A stretch of DNA of 11,814 nt, from assembly GCA_025454445.1 (NCBI GenBank), contig JALOOK010000066.1, forward strand, positions 1-11,814, read 5' to 3'. This stretch comes from Oscillatoria sp. Prado101. Its GTDB lineage: Bacteria > Cyanobacteriota > Cyanobacteriia > Cyanobacteriales > Oscillatoriaceae. The position numbers were made by a program, and so were the translations under genes. A model generated the notes under the pieces. That model was not told the origin of the DNA. It did not search any database and saw nothing but the letters and a program-made list of their open reading frames with translations. This document shows positions 1 through 5,844 of this stretch, piece after piece (the first letter of the stretch is position 1; each line of letters starts with the position of its first letter).

Positions 1-186
1 CGAACTTTTTTGGGCTGAAGCCCTATTACGAACTTTTTTGGGCTGAAGCCCTATTACGAACTTTTTTGGGCTGAAGCCCAACTACGAACTTTTTTGGGCT
101 AAAGCCCAACTACGAACTTTTTTGGGCTAAAGCCCAACTACGAACTTTTTTGGGCACTTTTTTGGGCAGAAGCCCTACTACGAACT
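1..186. repeat. Tandem array of 28-nt hairpin repeats
   Basis: Five consecutive 28-nt units start at 1, 29, 57, 85 and 113. A sixth (141-180) is enlarged to 40 nt by a 12-nt internal duplication (acttttttgggc), and a seventh is cut off after cgaact at 181-186. Each unit has a T6 run followed by a small stem-loop, GGGCT-(GA or AA)-AGCCC. In units 3 to 5 the base closing the stem changes so that TGGGCT pairs with AGCCCA, which suggests the stem is kept. There are no spacers, so this is not a CRISPR array. It lies directly downstream of the yidD stop codon and may form its 3' end. The array may continue to the left of the window. Confidence 0.9.
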
Positions 187-196
187 CGGAAGTGCC

Positions 197-454
197 TCAG
201 GGGCTGCTGTCTTCTCCTGTTTTTTCTGCGGCTTTTTCCACGGATTCGGGTACGGGATCGTAACCGCCGGCATGGAATGGATGGCACCGCAAGATTCTCT
301 TAATAGCCATCCATCCGCCGCGCCAAGGCCCAAACCGATCTATGGCTTGCAGTGCGTACTGGGAGCAGGTTGGCTGGAACCGGCAAACGGGGGGAAACAG
401 GGGTGAAATTAACATTCGATAGCCGCGAATTAATCCGATCAGCAATACTTTCAT
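197..454 (-). CDS. yidD: YidD family membrane protein insertion efficiency factor
   Basis: The 85-residue protein matches the YidD family, small membrane-associated proteins thought to help YidC/Sec insert inner-membrane (here plasma or thylakoid) proteins. An amphipathic N-terminal helix (residues 1-20) leads into the family signature: CRFQPTCSQYA at 24-34 and KRILRCHPFHAGGYDPVP at 52-69, with the three conserved cysteines at 24, 30 and 57. Length is normal; the polar tail after residue 69 is variable in the family. The start is supported by an AGAGGA Shine-Dalgarno-like stretch (minus strand, about 464-469) roughly 9 nt upstream of the ATG. It lies 48 nt downstream of acyP on the same strand and is probably cotranscribed with it. 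In many bacteria yidD sits with rnpA and yidC; here it does not. Identification is by motif and is firm. Confidence 0.95.
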   Translation of the reverse strand: MKVLLIGLIRGYRMLISPLFPPVCRFQPTCSQYALQAIDRFGPWRGGWMAIKRILRCHPFHAGGYDPVPESVEKAAEKTGEDSSP

Positions 455-502
455 CTGCTATTTCCTCTCAGTTCTTATAATTAATCGCGGCACGGAATCC
501 GT

Positions 503-796
503 TTAGCGCTTAATTTCAAACTTCGGCAGCCCTTCGGGATCCTCCCACTCAACGGTAACATTTTTAACTATAGCAGATCTGGGCCCCCGGTGACACCAGC
601 GAATCATGGCTTCCACATCTTCCCTGGTTCCTTCAAAGACGGCTTCCACTCCTCCGTCGGGAAGGTTGCGTACCCAGCCGGTGACTCCCTGCTGGCTCGC
701 CTTGTCCAAGGTTGAAAACCGGTAGCCGACTCCTTGCACTCTCCCGGAAATGGTAACGCGGGCGCGAACTGGCTGCGGCGGTGATGGGTTCTGCAT
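503..796 (-). CDS. acyP: Acylphosphatase
   Basis: A 97-residue acylphosphatase, which hydrolyses carboxyl-phosphate bonds of acyl phosphates such as acetyl phosphate or carbamoyl phosphate in the cytoplasm. The family signature is present: GRVQGVGYRF at residues 18-27, with R26 as the phosphate-binding arginine, and GWVRNLPDGGVEAVFEG from 40, with N44 as the catalytic asparagine. The first 10 residues are a proline-rich lead and the domain itself is the usual size of about 90 residues. No strong Shine-Dalgarno site precedes the ATG. The gene is the first of an apparent acyP-yidD unit and diverges from the CPBP protease gene across 78 nt. Identification is firm; the physiological substrate is unknown. 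Confidence 0.95.
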   Translation of the reverse strand: MQNPSPPQPVRARVTISGRVQGVGYRFSTLDKASQQGVTGWVRNLPDGGVEAVFEGTREDVEAMIRWCHRGPRSAIVKNVTVEWEDPEGLPKFEIKR

Positions 797-874
797 TCGC
801 TTGCGGTCTGGATCTCTGGTTGCTTTCTATTCGATTTTAATGGTTAAGTAAAGTTTTGGAAAGATGGCTGTCTG

Positions 875-1426
875 ATGGTTTGTGGATATCTGGCCAATTT
901 GCCGGCTGCCGGAGCGCTCGCCGCCCGTGCCGGTGCCGCTGTTTCAACGATTCCAGGTGCCGCCGGCTGGCTGGTGCCAGCTGCTCTGTTGGGGATATAT
1001 GCGCTGATTGTGCTGCCGGTTGGGTTTAAGCTGGGTTTTATCCAGGTTGAGGTTTTAAAATCCTGGCCAGTGGTTGCCAAGATCGTGGCGGGTTCTTTTT
1101 TGATGCCGGGTGTGTCAGAGGAGCTTTTTTTTCGCGTTTTGCTCCTCCCTCACCCCTCAGAAAATGCTTCCCCCGGAGCGCAGTGGCTTTGGGGTTGTGT
1201 CAGTCTGGCGCTTTTTGTGGTATACCATCCGCTCAATATTTTCGCGCCCGGACACGATACGATTTTCAGGACTCCTGTTTTTCTATTCTTCGCAGCGCTT
1301 TTGGGGGTTGCCTGTACTGTGGCGTATCTGCACACCGGCTCTCTCTGGGTGCCGGTGGTGATTCACTGGATAATTGTGGCGGTCTGGCTGGTGTTACTGG
1401 GTGGGTACAAAAAGCTGTATCCTTGA
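875..1426 (+). CDS. CPBP family intramembrane (glutamic) endopeptidase
   Basis: This 183-residue, strongly hydrophobic protein has the motif order of the CPBP (Abi/CAAX prenyl protease-like) family. Motif 1 is SEELFFR at 81-87, with E82/E83 and R87. Motif 2 has H118 in the FVVYHP stretch, and motif 3 has H164 in VIHW. Hydrophobic segments near residues 33-57, 66-80, 105-122, 134-152 and 157-176 fit a multi-spanning membrane protein. In the family, the glutamates and histidines form the active site of membrane-embedded proteases; the substrate here is unknown. The start has GGAAAG about 11 nt upstream. A three-codon mini-ORF (864-875) ends in TGATG, overlapping this ATG, so translational coupling is possible. 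Protein length is at the low end for the family. The family call is strong, the exact role unknown. Confidence 0.88.
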   Translation: MVCGYLANLPAAGALAARAGAAVSTIPGAAGWLVPAALLGIYALIVLPVGFKLGFIQVEVLKSWPVVAKIVAGSFLMPGVSEELFFRVLLLPHPSENASPGAQWLWGCVSLALFVVYHPLNIFAPGHDTIFRTPVFLFFAALLGVACTVAYLHTGSLWVPVVIHWIIVAVWLVLLGGYKKLYP

Positions 1427-1476
1427 GTGGGGTAGAAGTGTGCCGGTGGGAATCCCGTCGGGCGCGGGCGGGCGGG

Positions 1477-1519
1477 AACCCCACCCCCCAGCCCCCTCCC
1501 CGCTTGCGGGGAAGGGGAG
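1477..1519 (+). repeat. C-rich/GC-palindrome dispersed repeat, copy 1
   Basis: A C-rich lead (AACCCCACCCCC from 1477) is followed by the stem CCCCCTCCCCGC (1492-1503), TT and GCGGGGAAGGGG (1506-1517), with a one-base bulge. It starts 50 nt after the CPBP stop. Related elements lie at 2193-2235, 4967-4994, 5393-5464 and 10295-10338. It could act as a 3'-end hairpin but has no following U run. Confidence 0.8.
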
Positions 1520-1529
1520 TCAGAGTTTC

Positions 1530-1610
1530 TTCCATTATACTAGAGGATGAGTTATAATTGGGAAAATTTCACTTGAAATGAAGCTCAGTTAAGAAGTAAT
1601 AAAGAAGTAA
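1530..1610 (+). promoter_or_regulatory. Candidate promoter and direct repeat upstream of the DUF1823 gene
   Basis: TATAAT at 1553-1558 is a perfect -10 hexamer. TTCCAT at 1530-1535, 17 nt upstream, is only a weak -35. Downstream, AAGAAGTAA occurs twice (1591-1599 and 1602-1610) with an 11-nt period, so the two copies face the same side of the helix. This could be a protein-binding site or an early-leader element. No known operator consensus is matched exactly. Confidence 0.45.
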
Positions 1611-1634
1611 CCCTTTCACAATTAACAGCTGCTT

Positions 1635-2012
1635 ATGTCTGATTTACCGGCACTGAATAATGAAACGATTTGGGCTATTATCAAGGAAGAAATTGATGAC
1701 GCTACGGTGAACCGGCTGGTGTGGCACTATCTGGGCTATCGCTATGATGGTTCCGCCGGCAAGTGGGACGCTTCGGGCGTGGCTCCGGAATGGCGGGATG
1801 AGTACCCAGAACCGCCGGATTTTATTGACAGCCGACCGGCTACGGTGAAGCTGACTCGCTCGATTCCTGCTCCTAACAAGCAGTTGCTGAAAGAACAGCT
1901 GGGGTTTAAGGGTTACAAATTGGGCGAGTTTGGCCCCCGGCAGACTCGGCGGGCGACAATGGCTAACTGGCTGTTGAGCTATATGGCTATTGGCAAAAGC
2001 GCGGAACTTTAA
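1635..2012 (+). CDS. DUF1823 family protein
   Basis: The 125-residue protein resembles the DUF1823 family, short soluble proteins found almost only in cyanobacteria and of unknown function. Recognisable stretches are ETIWAIIKEEIDDATVNRLV near residues 10-29, VAPEWRDEYPEPPDFIDSRP near 50-69, and a basic, conserved C-terminal part containing LGFKGYKLGEFGPRQTRRAT and NWLLSYM. There is no signal peptide or membrane segment. The length appears complete. The ATG lacks a clear Shine-Dalgarno site, which is common in this group. The gene stands alone between two copies of the C-rich palindrome and has its own candidate promoter. Family recognition is from memory of conserved blocks and no function can be assigned. 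Confidence 0.82.
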   Translation: MSDLPALNNETIWAIIKEEIDDATVNRLVWHYLGYRYDGSAGKWDASGVAPEWRDEYPEPPDFIDSRPATVKLTRSIPAPNKQLLKEQLGFKGYKLGEFGPRQTRRATMANWLLSYMAIGKSAEL

Positions 2013-2074
2013 CTGGCTGTGCCCGGTGCTGGCGGCGAAAAGTTATCGCGGTTTTCTCTGGTGCTGAATACAAC

Positions 2075-2166
2075 TTGTGTCGGGAAATGTGCTATTATAT
2101 TAATAGCGTTACGCAGGTTTGTAGGACTTCGGAACGGGGATTGGGCGTCGGGCACTGGAAGGAGGA
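2075..2166 (+). promoter_or_regulatory. Promoter-like site and orphan Shine-Dalgarno sequence without a gene
   Basis: TTGTGT (2075-2080) and TATTAA (2098-2103) are spaced by 17 nt. Further on, AAGGAGGA at 2159-2166 is a textbook ribosome binding site. The frame that follows, with an ATG at 2186, runs straight into the C-rich repeat at 2193 and encodes only a low-complexity stretch, so no real gene follows. This may be the 5' end of a gene cut off by repeat insertion, or coincidence. Confidence 0.25.
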
Positions 2167-2192
2167 TTAAAACTCTTTGCAGGCATGCTGGT

Positions 2193-2235
2193 AACCCCAC
2201 CCCCCAACCTCCTCCCCGTTCACAGGGAGGGGGAG
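2193..2235 (+). repeat. C-rich/GC-palindrome dispersed repeat, copy 2
   Basis: It begins with AACCCCACCCCCC and continues into CTCCTCCCC, a short loop, and GGGAGGGGGAG. Orientation matches copy 1 and it lies 180 nt downstream of the DUF1823 stop. The palindrome is less perfect than in the copy at 10295-10338. Confidence 0.75.
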
Positions 2236-2286
2236 AAAAGAGAGAAGTGGCTCTGAGGCGCTGTGCAAACTAATGTGGTCAACATC

Positions 2287-2443
2287 GGCGCTGTCCCTGG
2301 CGCAGGACAGGCGGGACGCCTGTGCTGCGTCTACCTCATTAAAGGCGTAGGACAGGCCAGAGCGCCTGTCCCTAAGTTGGCGCTGTCCCTGGCGCAAGAC
2401 CGTCGTCCCGCCTGTCCCAGGGCGATCTAAGGTGTGGGACAGG
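2287..2443. repeat. Cluster of GGACAGGC-type palindromes and a 22-nt direct repeat
   Basis: Three hairpins lie in 157 nt: ACAGGCG/CGCCTGT (2307-2323, 3-nt loop), GGACAGGC/GCCTGTCC (2350-2371, 6-nt loop), and CCTGTCCC/GGGACAGG (2411-2418 with 2436-2443). A 22-nt direct repeat beginning GGCGCTGTCCCTGG occurs at 2287-2308 and 2379-2400 with one mismatch. The arms share one core, so this is a nested family of dispersed repeats in the 453-nt gap between the DUF1823 and kinase genes. No protein gene is evident. Confidence 0.8.
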
Positions 2444-2483
2444 TTATCTTAGTAGTAGCTTCTTTTTGTGCCCGGGTGATACT

Positions 2484-3971
2484 ATGCTGGAATCAGGCTC
2501 TGTATTGCAGAATCGCTATCAACTCAAACAGAAACTGAGCGACAATCCGGTGCGCCAGACTTGGCTGGCTGAGGATTTGCAATCAGGGGAGCAAGTGGCG
2601 GTTAAGCTGCTGGCTTTTGGGGGTCAGATGCAGTGGGATGACTTAAAGTTGTTTGAGCGGGAGGCGCAGGTGCTGAAGCTGCTTTCCCATCCCCAGATTC
2701 CCAAGTATCGCGATCATTTTACTGTTGAGGAGGGGATTCTTTGGTTTTGTTTGGTTCAGGAATATATACCGGGAGCGTCGCTGAAGCAGTTGCTGGATCA
2801 GGGGGAGCAGTTTTCTGAGGAGAGAGTTCGCAAAATCGCTGAAGATGTGCTAGAAATTATTAGCTACTTGCACGGGCTGACGCCGCCGGTGCTGCACCGC
2901 GATATTAAGCCGAGCAATTTGATTGTGGGGGCGGATGATAAGATTTATTTGGTGGATTTTGGGGCGGTGCAAAATCGGGCGTCTGCGGGTGTGAGTTTTA
3001 CGGTGGTGGGGACTTATGGGTATGCGCCGGTGGAGCAGTATGGCGGGATGGCGGTGCCGGCTTCGGATTTGTACGCGCTGGGTGCGACGCTGATTCATTT
3101 GCTCACCGGCACGCCTCCTTTTGATTTGCCTCAGCGAGATTTGCGCATTCAATTTCGCGAGCGAGTTCGCGAGGATGTGAGTGTCTATTTTGTGCGTTGG
3201 ATTGAGCGCCTGACTCAACCGGCTCTTGAGCGGCGTTTCAGTTCGGCTGTTGCAGCGCGAGATGCGATCGCGGGGCGGCTGAGTGTGGAGCAGGCAATGG
3301 CAGATATTGCTGCTCCCGCCGGCACGCGGGTGATTGTTAGCAAGTCGCCGGAACGGCTGGAAATTCAAATTCCGGCTCGCGTGGAAGTTGAGGCGATTGA
3401 GCCGGTGAAAAACGCTCTCAATCGCGGCAAAGAGCGCCTGAAAGGGGGCTTAAATGCTTTGGGTGGCAAATTGAAAGGTTCTTCGGAAGCGCTGGCGAAA
3501 CGGACAATTTTGTGGCGTGCCGGCGCTTTGGCTGGGGCGCTGGTGTTGTTGGGTGCCGGTTTGCCGGCAATTGTTTATGCGGTTCGGATTTTGATGTTTT
3601 TGGTGGAGGCGGGTTTTTTTGTGGCGCTTTGCCTGCTGGTGGGGAACTGGCTGGCTCGCCGGCGCAGTTATTTTGAGCGCACTTATGTTTATTTTGAAAG
3701 GGAAACTTTTGGGATAGAGTGGCAGCATGTTTGGCTGTTAAACTATCGCCGGCAGAAGGGGGTTACGGATGAGATTCAGGATGTGTCTGTGGCTCCTTAT
3801 TATGAGATCGCAAATCTCAGTAATTTACCGCCGCAGTTGGGTGTGGTGATTGGAACGGCGAATTTTGAAAGAGGTTTGGATAAATTCGCTTTTGGGCAGG
3901 AGTTGAGTGAGGCGGAGCTGGTTTGGTTGGGGAATGAAATTCGCGATTGGTTGGGGTGCCGGTTGCGGTAA
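2484..3971 (+). CDS. Serine/threonine protein kinase, membrane-anchored, with a C-terminal extension
   Basis: A 495-residue Hanks-type kinase. Catalytic features in order are VAVK with K41, E60 as the probable helix-C glutamate, HRDIKPSN with D140 and N145, DFG at 158-160, and GTYGYAPVEQYGG as the activation and P+1 region typical of cyanobacterial kinases. The nucleotide loop (residues 18-29, SDNPVRQTW) lacks the usual glycines, although the other catalytic residues are kept. After the kinase domain (about 12-275) comes a linker, two hydrophobic segments (about 346-368 and 370-391), and a soluble C-terminal domain of about 100 residues that I do not recognise. It phosphorylates Ser/Thr on unknown targets, probably at a membrane. 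The ATG at 2484 is preferred; a TTG at 2466 would add only six unlikely residues. It is flanked by repeats on both sides and is apparently monocistronic. Confidence 0.92.
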   Translation: MLESGSVLQNRYQLKQKLSDNPVRQTWLAEDLQSGEQVAVKLLAFGGQMQWDDLKLFEREAQVLKLLSHPQIPKYRDHFTVEEGILWFCLVQEYIPGASLKQLLDQGEQFSEERVRKIAEDVLEIISYLHGLTPPVLHRDIKPSNLIVGADDKIYLVDFGAVQNRASAGVSFTVVGTYGYAPVEQYGGMAVPASDLYALGATLIHLLTGTPPFDLPQRDLRIQFRERVREDVSVYFVRWIERLTQPALERRFSSAVAARDAIAGRLSVEQAMADIAAPAGTRVIVSKSPERLEIQIPARVEVEAIEPVKNALNRGKERLKGGLNALGGKLKGSSEALAKRTILWRAGALAGALVLLGAGLPAIVYAVRILMFLVEAGFFVALCLLVGNWLARRRSYFERTYVYFERETFGIEWQHVWLLNYRRQKGVTDEIQDVSVAPYYEIANLSNLPPQLGVVIGTANFERGLDKFAFGQELSEAELVWLGNEIRDWLGCRLR

Positions 3972-4059
3972 GGCGATGGTGCTGTTGAGATGCCGGTGAA
4001 GTTTTGCTAGTTTACAGGTGATTATAAATCGCGGCTATCCAGACAAAGTCCGCCTGCGC

Positions 4060-4099
4060 GGGCTAATTGTAGGAACGCCTCGGCGCTCTACAAGAGCCC
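4060..4099. repeat. Long imperfect hairpin downstream of the kinase
   Basis: The outer stem is GGGCT (4060-4064) with AGCCC (4095-4099), the middle stem TTGTAG (4067-4072) with CTACAA (4088-4093), and the inner stem CGCC (4076-4079) with GGCG (4082-4085). It begins 89 nt past the kinase stop and has no U run. It may serve as a 3'-end structure or be a dispersed repeat. Confidence 0.6.
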
Positions 4100-4202
4100 G
4101 GATTCACAAGTGACACCCACCCAACCACCGGCACGATATGAGCGGGGGTTGCCAAGTTGCAGGATAACCGCAAACCCAACCGGCTCGCAGCGAAAATCCG
4201 GC

Positions 4203-4240
4203 ACCCCCAACCCCCCGATGTCCTACCCGTTAAGGGGGGG
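4203..4240. repeat. Degenerate copy of the CCCCCC/GGGGGG palindrome
   Basis: ACCCCCAACCCCCC is followed after 14 nt by TTAAGGGGGGG. This resembles the palindrome at 9531-9561 in the reverse sense. It lies in the 360-nt gap between the kinase gene and vapB; the rest of that gap shows no gene. Confidence 0.6.
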
Positions 4241-4298
4241 CGAGTGAGGGGCTAAAAAAAAGGTCGGTGAGGGCGATCTGATGATTCCAGTTTGTGAT

Positions 4299-4328
4299 AT
4301 CATTTTACCATAATGATCTCAAGGTGAG
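4299..4328 (+). promoter_or_regulatory. Candidate vapB promoter/operator and ribosome binding site
   Basis: An inverted repeat, ATCATT (4299-4304) and AATGAT (4312-4317) with a 7-nt spacer, overlaps a -10-like CATAAT (4309-4314). That is where a ribbon-helix-helix antitoxin would be expected to bind for autorepression. AAGGTGAG at 4321-4328 is a good ribosome binding site just before the vapB ATG. No strong -35 is visible. Confidence 0.5.
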
Positions 4329-4331
4329 CAG

Positions 4332-4559
4332 ATGATCCGCACTGTAATTAGCCTGGACCCGGAGGATAAACGCTGGCTGGAGCATAAGGCGAGAGAAACT
4401 AAGACGCCCATGACGTCTCTTATCCGCCAAGCGATTCGGCGCATGCGCCAAGAAGATGAGGCGAACTCGCCGTCTCTTGATACGCTCCTGGATCGTACTA
4501 AGGGAATTTGGAAGAAGGGGGATGGTTTGGCTTACCAGCAAGCTGTGCGTTCGGAGTAG
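4332..4559 (+). CDS. VapB-type antitoxin, ribbon-helix-helix
   Basis: A 75-residue protein with the pattern of a ribbon-helix-helix antitoxin. A short N-terminal strand (MIRTVISLD) is followed by two helices, DKRWLEHKARETKTP and MTSLIRQAIRRMRQ, up to about residue 44. A flexible acidic C-terminal half would contact the toxin. Such proteins dimerise, bind their own promoter through the strand, and neutralise the partner PIN nuclease. The stop codon is only 2 nt before the next gene, and an inverted repeat overlaps the promoter, both typical of an autoregulated toxin-antitoxin operon. CopG/RHH and VapB names overlap, so the family label is approximate. Its role as antitoxin is inferred from the neighbour. 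Confidence 0.85.
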   Translation: MIRTVISLDPEDKRWLEHKARETKTPMTSLIRQAIRRMRQEDEANSPSLDTLLDRTKGIWKKGDGLAYQQAVRSE

Positions 4560-4561
4560 GA

Positions 4562-4930
4562 ATGAGACTGTTGCTAGATTCGGTTATCCTGATTGACCAT
4601 TTCAAGAATATCCCTGCGGCTACTTCCTATCTCAGGGATAACCAGGGGGAAATTGCTATTTCTGCAATTGCTAGGGCAGAGATTCTTGCTGGCTTCTCTC
4701 CGCCAGAGGCGCTGCTGGTGGAGCGACTTTTGGATCGCTTTTACACTTTGCCGGTGGATGCGCAAGTGGCTGATTTGGCGGCGGCTTTGCGGCGAGAGCA
4801 CGGATGGAGGCTTTCTGATGCTATTCAAGCTGCTCTCGCTCAGATTCACGGGCTGATTTTTGTGACGCGCAACAGTCGGGATTTCCCGCCAGATCGCTAT
4901 GAGTTCGTGATGATTCCTTACAGGGTGTGA
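4562..4930 (+). CDS. vapC: VapC-type PIN domain toxin (ribonuclease)
   Basis: A 122-residue PIN-domain protein. The acidic metal-binding residues expected of the fold are present: D6 in LLLDS, E40 in ARAEILAG, D86 in RLSDAIQAA, and N104/D107 in TRNSRDF. VapC toxins are Mg-dependent endoribonucleases that cut tRNA or rRNA and stop translation when free of antitoxin. The ATG at 4562 is chosen because the preceding vapB ends at 4559 and GGAG lies 5 nt upstream; an ATG at 4508 would run through vapB in another frame. Length is normal and all catalytic positions are intact, so the toxin is probably functional. The RNA target cannot be told from sequence. It is followed by a C-rich palindromic repeat. 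Confidence 0.9.
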   Translation: MRLLLDSVILIDHFKNIPAATSYLRDNQGEIAISAIARAEILAGFSPPEALLVERLLDRFYTLPVDAQVADLAAALRREHGWRLSDAIQAALAQIHGLIFVTRNSRDFPPDRYEFVMIPYRV

Positions 4931-4966
4931 GCTGTCGCTGCGAAATGCTCGCAAACAATCCAGCGC

Positions 4967-4994
4967 CTAACTCCCTCTCCGATCGCGGGGAGGG
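4967..4994 (+). repeat. C-rich/GC-palindrome dispersed repeat, copy 3 (short)
   Basis: CTAACTCCCTCTCC is followed by GATCGC and GGGGAGGG. The 8-bp stem has a single T-G wobble. It starts 37 nt after the vapC stop, in the same orientation relative to that gene as copies 1 and 2 are to theirs. Confidence 0.65.
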
Positions 4995-5392
4995 CTTCTG
5001 GTTGAGTGAGGCGTCTGATTGTTGATGAACTGACAGGTGAGTCGGGAATAATTAAGATTGCGAACCAGTTGGAAAGCATGTTGCCAGAAGAGAGATAGTT
5101 TGCCTTAAAGCATTTACCAAATCAGATGGCAAAGGCGAATCGAGGCGAGCAATTGTACCGCTGGCTAGTAAGTTTTAGGATATGGGCATTGGGCATGCAT
5201 CGGCGGGCCTGGGGCATGGGGCATTATTGCATCCAACCCTGATGCGCTATGCCCTCTATATATATAAGGTGTTGCGCCGGCGGATTCACCCGATAGACAA
5301 TGCCGGTGATTTGTAGGGGCGGGTTGGCCCGAGAGCTTTGGCCCCAAACGCTGGACATCCATAAACCCGCCCCCACCAGAGCGATCTCTTTC
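4995..5392. other. Repeat-rich stretch with no convincing gene
   Basis: No protein gene is supported here. It contains GGGCATT/GGGCATG heptamer-type repeats (5184-5197 and 5211-5225) and an inverted repeat GGGGCGGGTT (5316-5325) with AACCCGCCCC (5364-5373) around a 38-nt loop. A 30-codon reading frame at 5006-5098 is too short to call. Confidence 0.6.
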
Positions 5393-5464
5393 TCCCCCTC
5401 CCCGCTTTTCGGGGAGGGTGGGGTCACCTCTGGGGATAAGGGGCGGGGGTTGGGGGGTGGGGTT
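5393..5464 (-). repeat. C-rich/GC-palindrome dispersed repeat, copy 4 (reverse, expanded)
   Basis: CCCTCCCCG (5396-5404) pairs perfectly with CGGGGAGGG (5410-5418). A G-rich tail ends in GGGGTTGGGGGGTGGGG. The element is in reverse orientation to copies 1 to 3 and carries extra sequence between the hairpin and the tail. Confidence 0.75.
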
Positions 5465-5594
5465 GATCCCTGGAATCTGCTACGCCCAAATATGTGGGAC
5501 AAAACGCGGGCTATCCACTAGCCCCGCCCCACCTGCGCCACAATCCCCCCGCTTGAGAGCCACAAAAAAAAGCGCTCCAAAAGTCGCTCACCTC

Positions 5595-5624
5595 TTGACA
5601 GCACCTGGGTAAATGTGGTAATGT
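5595..5624 (+). promoter_or_regulatory. Promoter-like site: perfect -35 with TAATGT -10
   Basis: A perfect TTGACA (5595-5600) is followed 18 nt later by TAATGT (5619-5624). No protein gene follows on this strand for over 1 kb, so if active it would make an untranslated RNA starting near 5631. Confidence 0.45.
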
Positions 5625-5630
5625 ACAACC

Positions 5631-5690
5631 TACCGTTGGAGGAGAGACAGAGCCAACGCCCCAATGCGGTGAAAAGCCGGTGAGGGCGTT
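5631..5690 (+). ncRNA. Candidate structured RNA with two mutually exclusive hairpins
   Basis: Just after the promoter-like site, CGTTGG (5634-5639) can pair with CCAACG (5653-5658). AACGCCC (5655-5661) can pair with GGGCGTT (5684-5690) around an inner CGGT/GCCG hairpin. The two stems share AACG, so only one can form at a time. The first loop contains GGAGGAG. No known RNA family is recognised, and neither expression nor conservation is known. The 3' end is undefined. Confidence 0.3.
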
Positions 5691-5714
5691 CGAGACCCGA
5701 GATCCACCGTTTTA

Positions 5715-5844
5715 GTAAAGACGGGACATGTCGCGTCTATACAAGTCGAGTTCCGAAATCCATCGTTCGAGCTCCGAACTCCGTTGTTCGAGCTCCGAGT
5801 TCAAGCGCTTAAACATGTAGGGAGGCGACATATCGCGTCTCTGC
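5715..5844. repeat. Composite repeat: two GACATGTC-type palindromes flanking three 21-nt repeats
   Basis: At 5715-5742, GTAAAGACG and CGTCTATAC surround GACATGTC. A related, less perfect copy is at 5817-5844. Between them are three 21-nt units (5744-5764, 5765-5785, 5786-5806) sharing the core TCGAG(C/T)TCCGA. A minus-strand frame reads SEL-type heptads through these units, but this follows from the 21-nt period and no start signal supports it. Confidence 0.7.

Noticed and set aside
1..186. CRISPR array
   Set aside because: The 28-nt units are directly adjacent with no unique spacers, and each is a T-run plus hairpin.
844..1080. 78-codon minus-strand frame opposite the CPBP gene
   Set aside because: Overlaps the coding part of a motif-supported protease and has A/P/T-rich shadow composition.
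2019..2273. 84-codon plus-strand frame after the DUF1823 gene
   Set aside because: It runs through a promoter-like region and a C-rich repeat and matches no family.
2466..2483. TTG start for the kinase, six codons upstream
   Set aside because: ATG at 2484 begins at the normal family N terminus; the TTG adds residues with no support.
2850..3368. 172-codon minus-strand frame inside the kinase gene
   Set aside because: Antisense shadow of a clear kinase domain, with R/H/P/Q-rich composition.
5006..5098. 30-codon GTG-started frame after vapC
   Set aside because: No ribosome binding site, no recognised family and too short; it may be a gene remnant but cannot be supported.
5640..5710. tRNA or group II intron domain V remnant
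   Set aside because: GTTCGAG-like and GAGCC...GAAAA...GTTC patterns are present, but the required stems do not pair with correct lengths.
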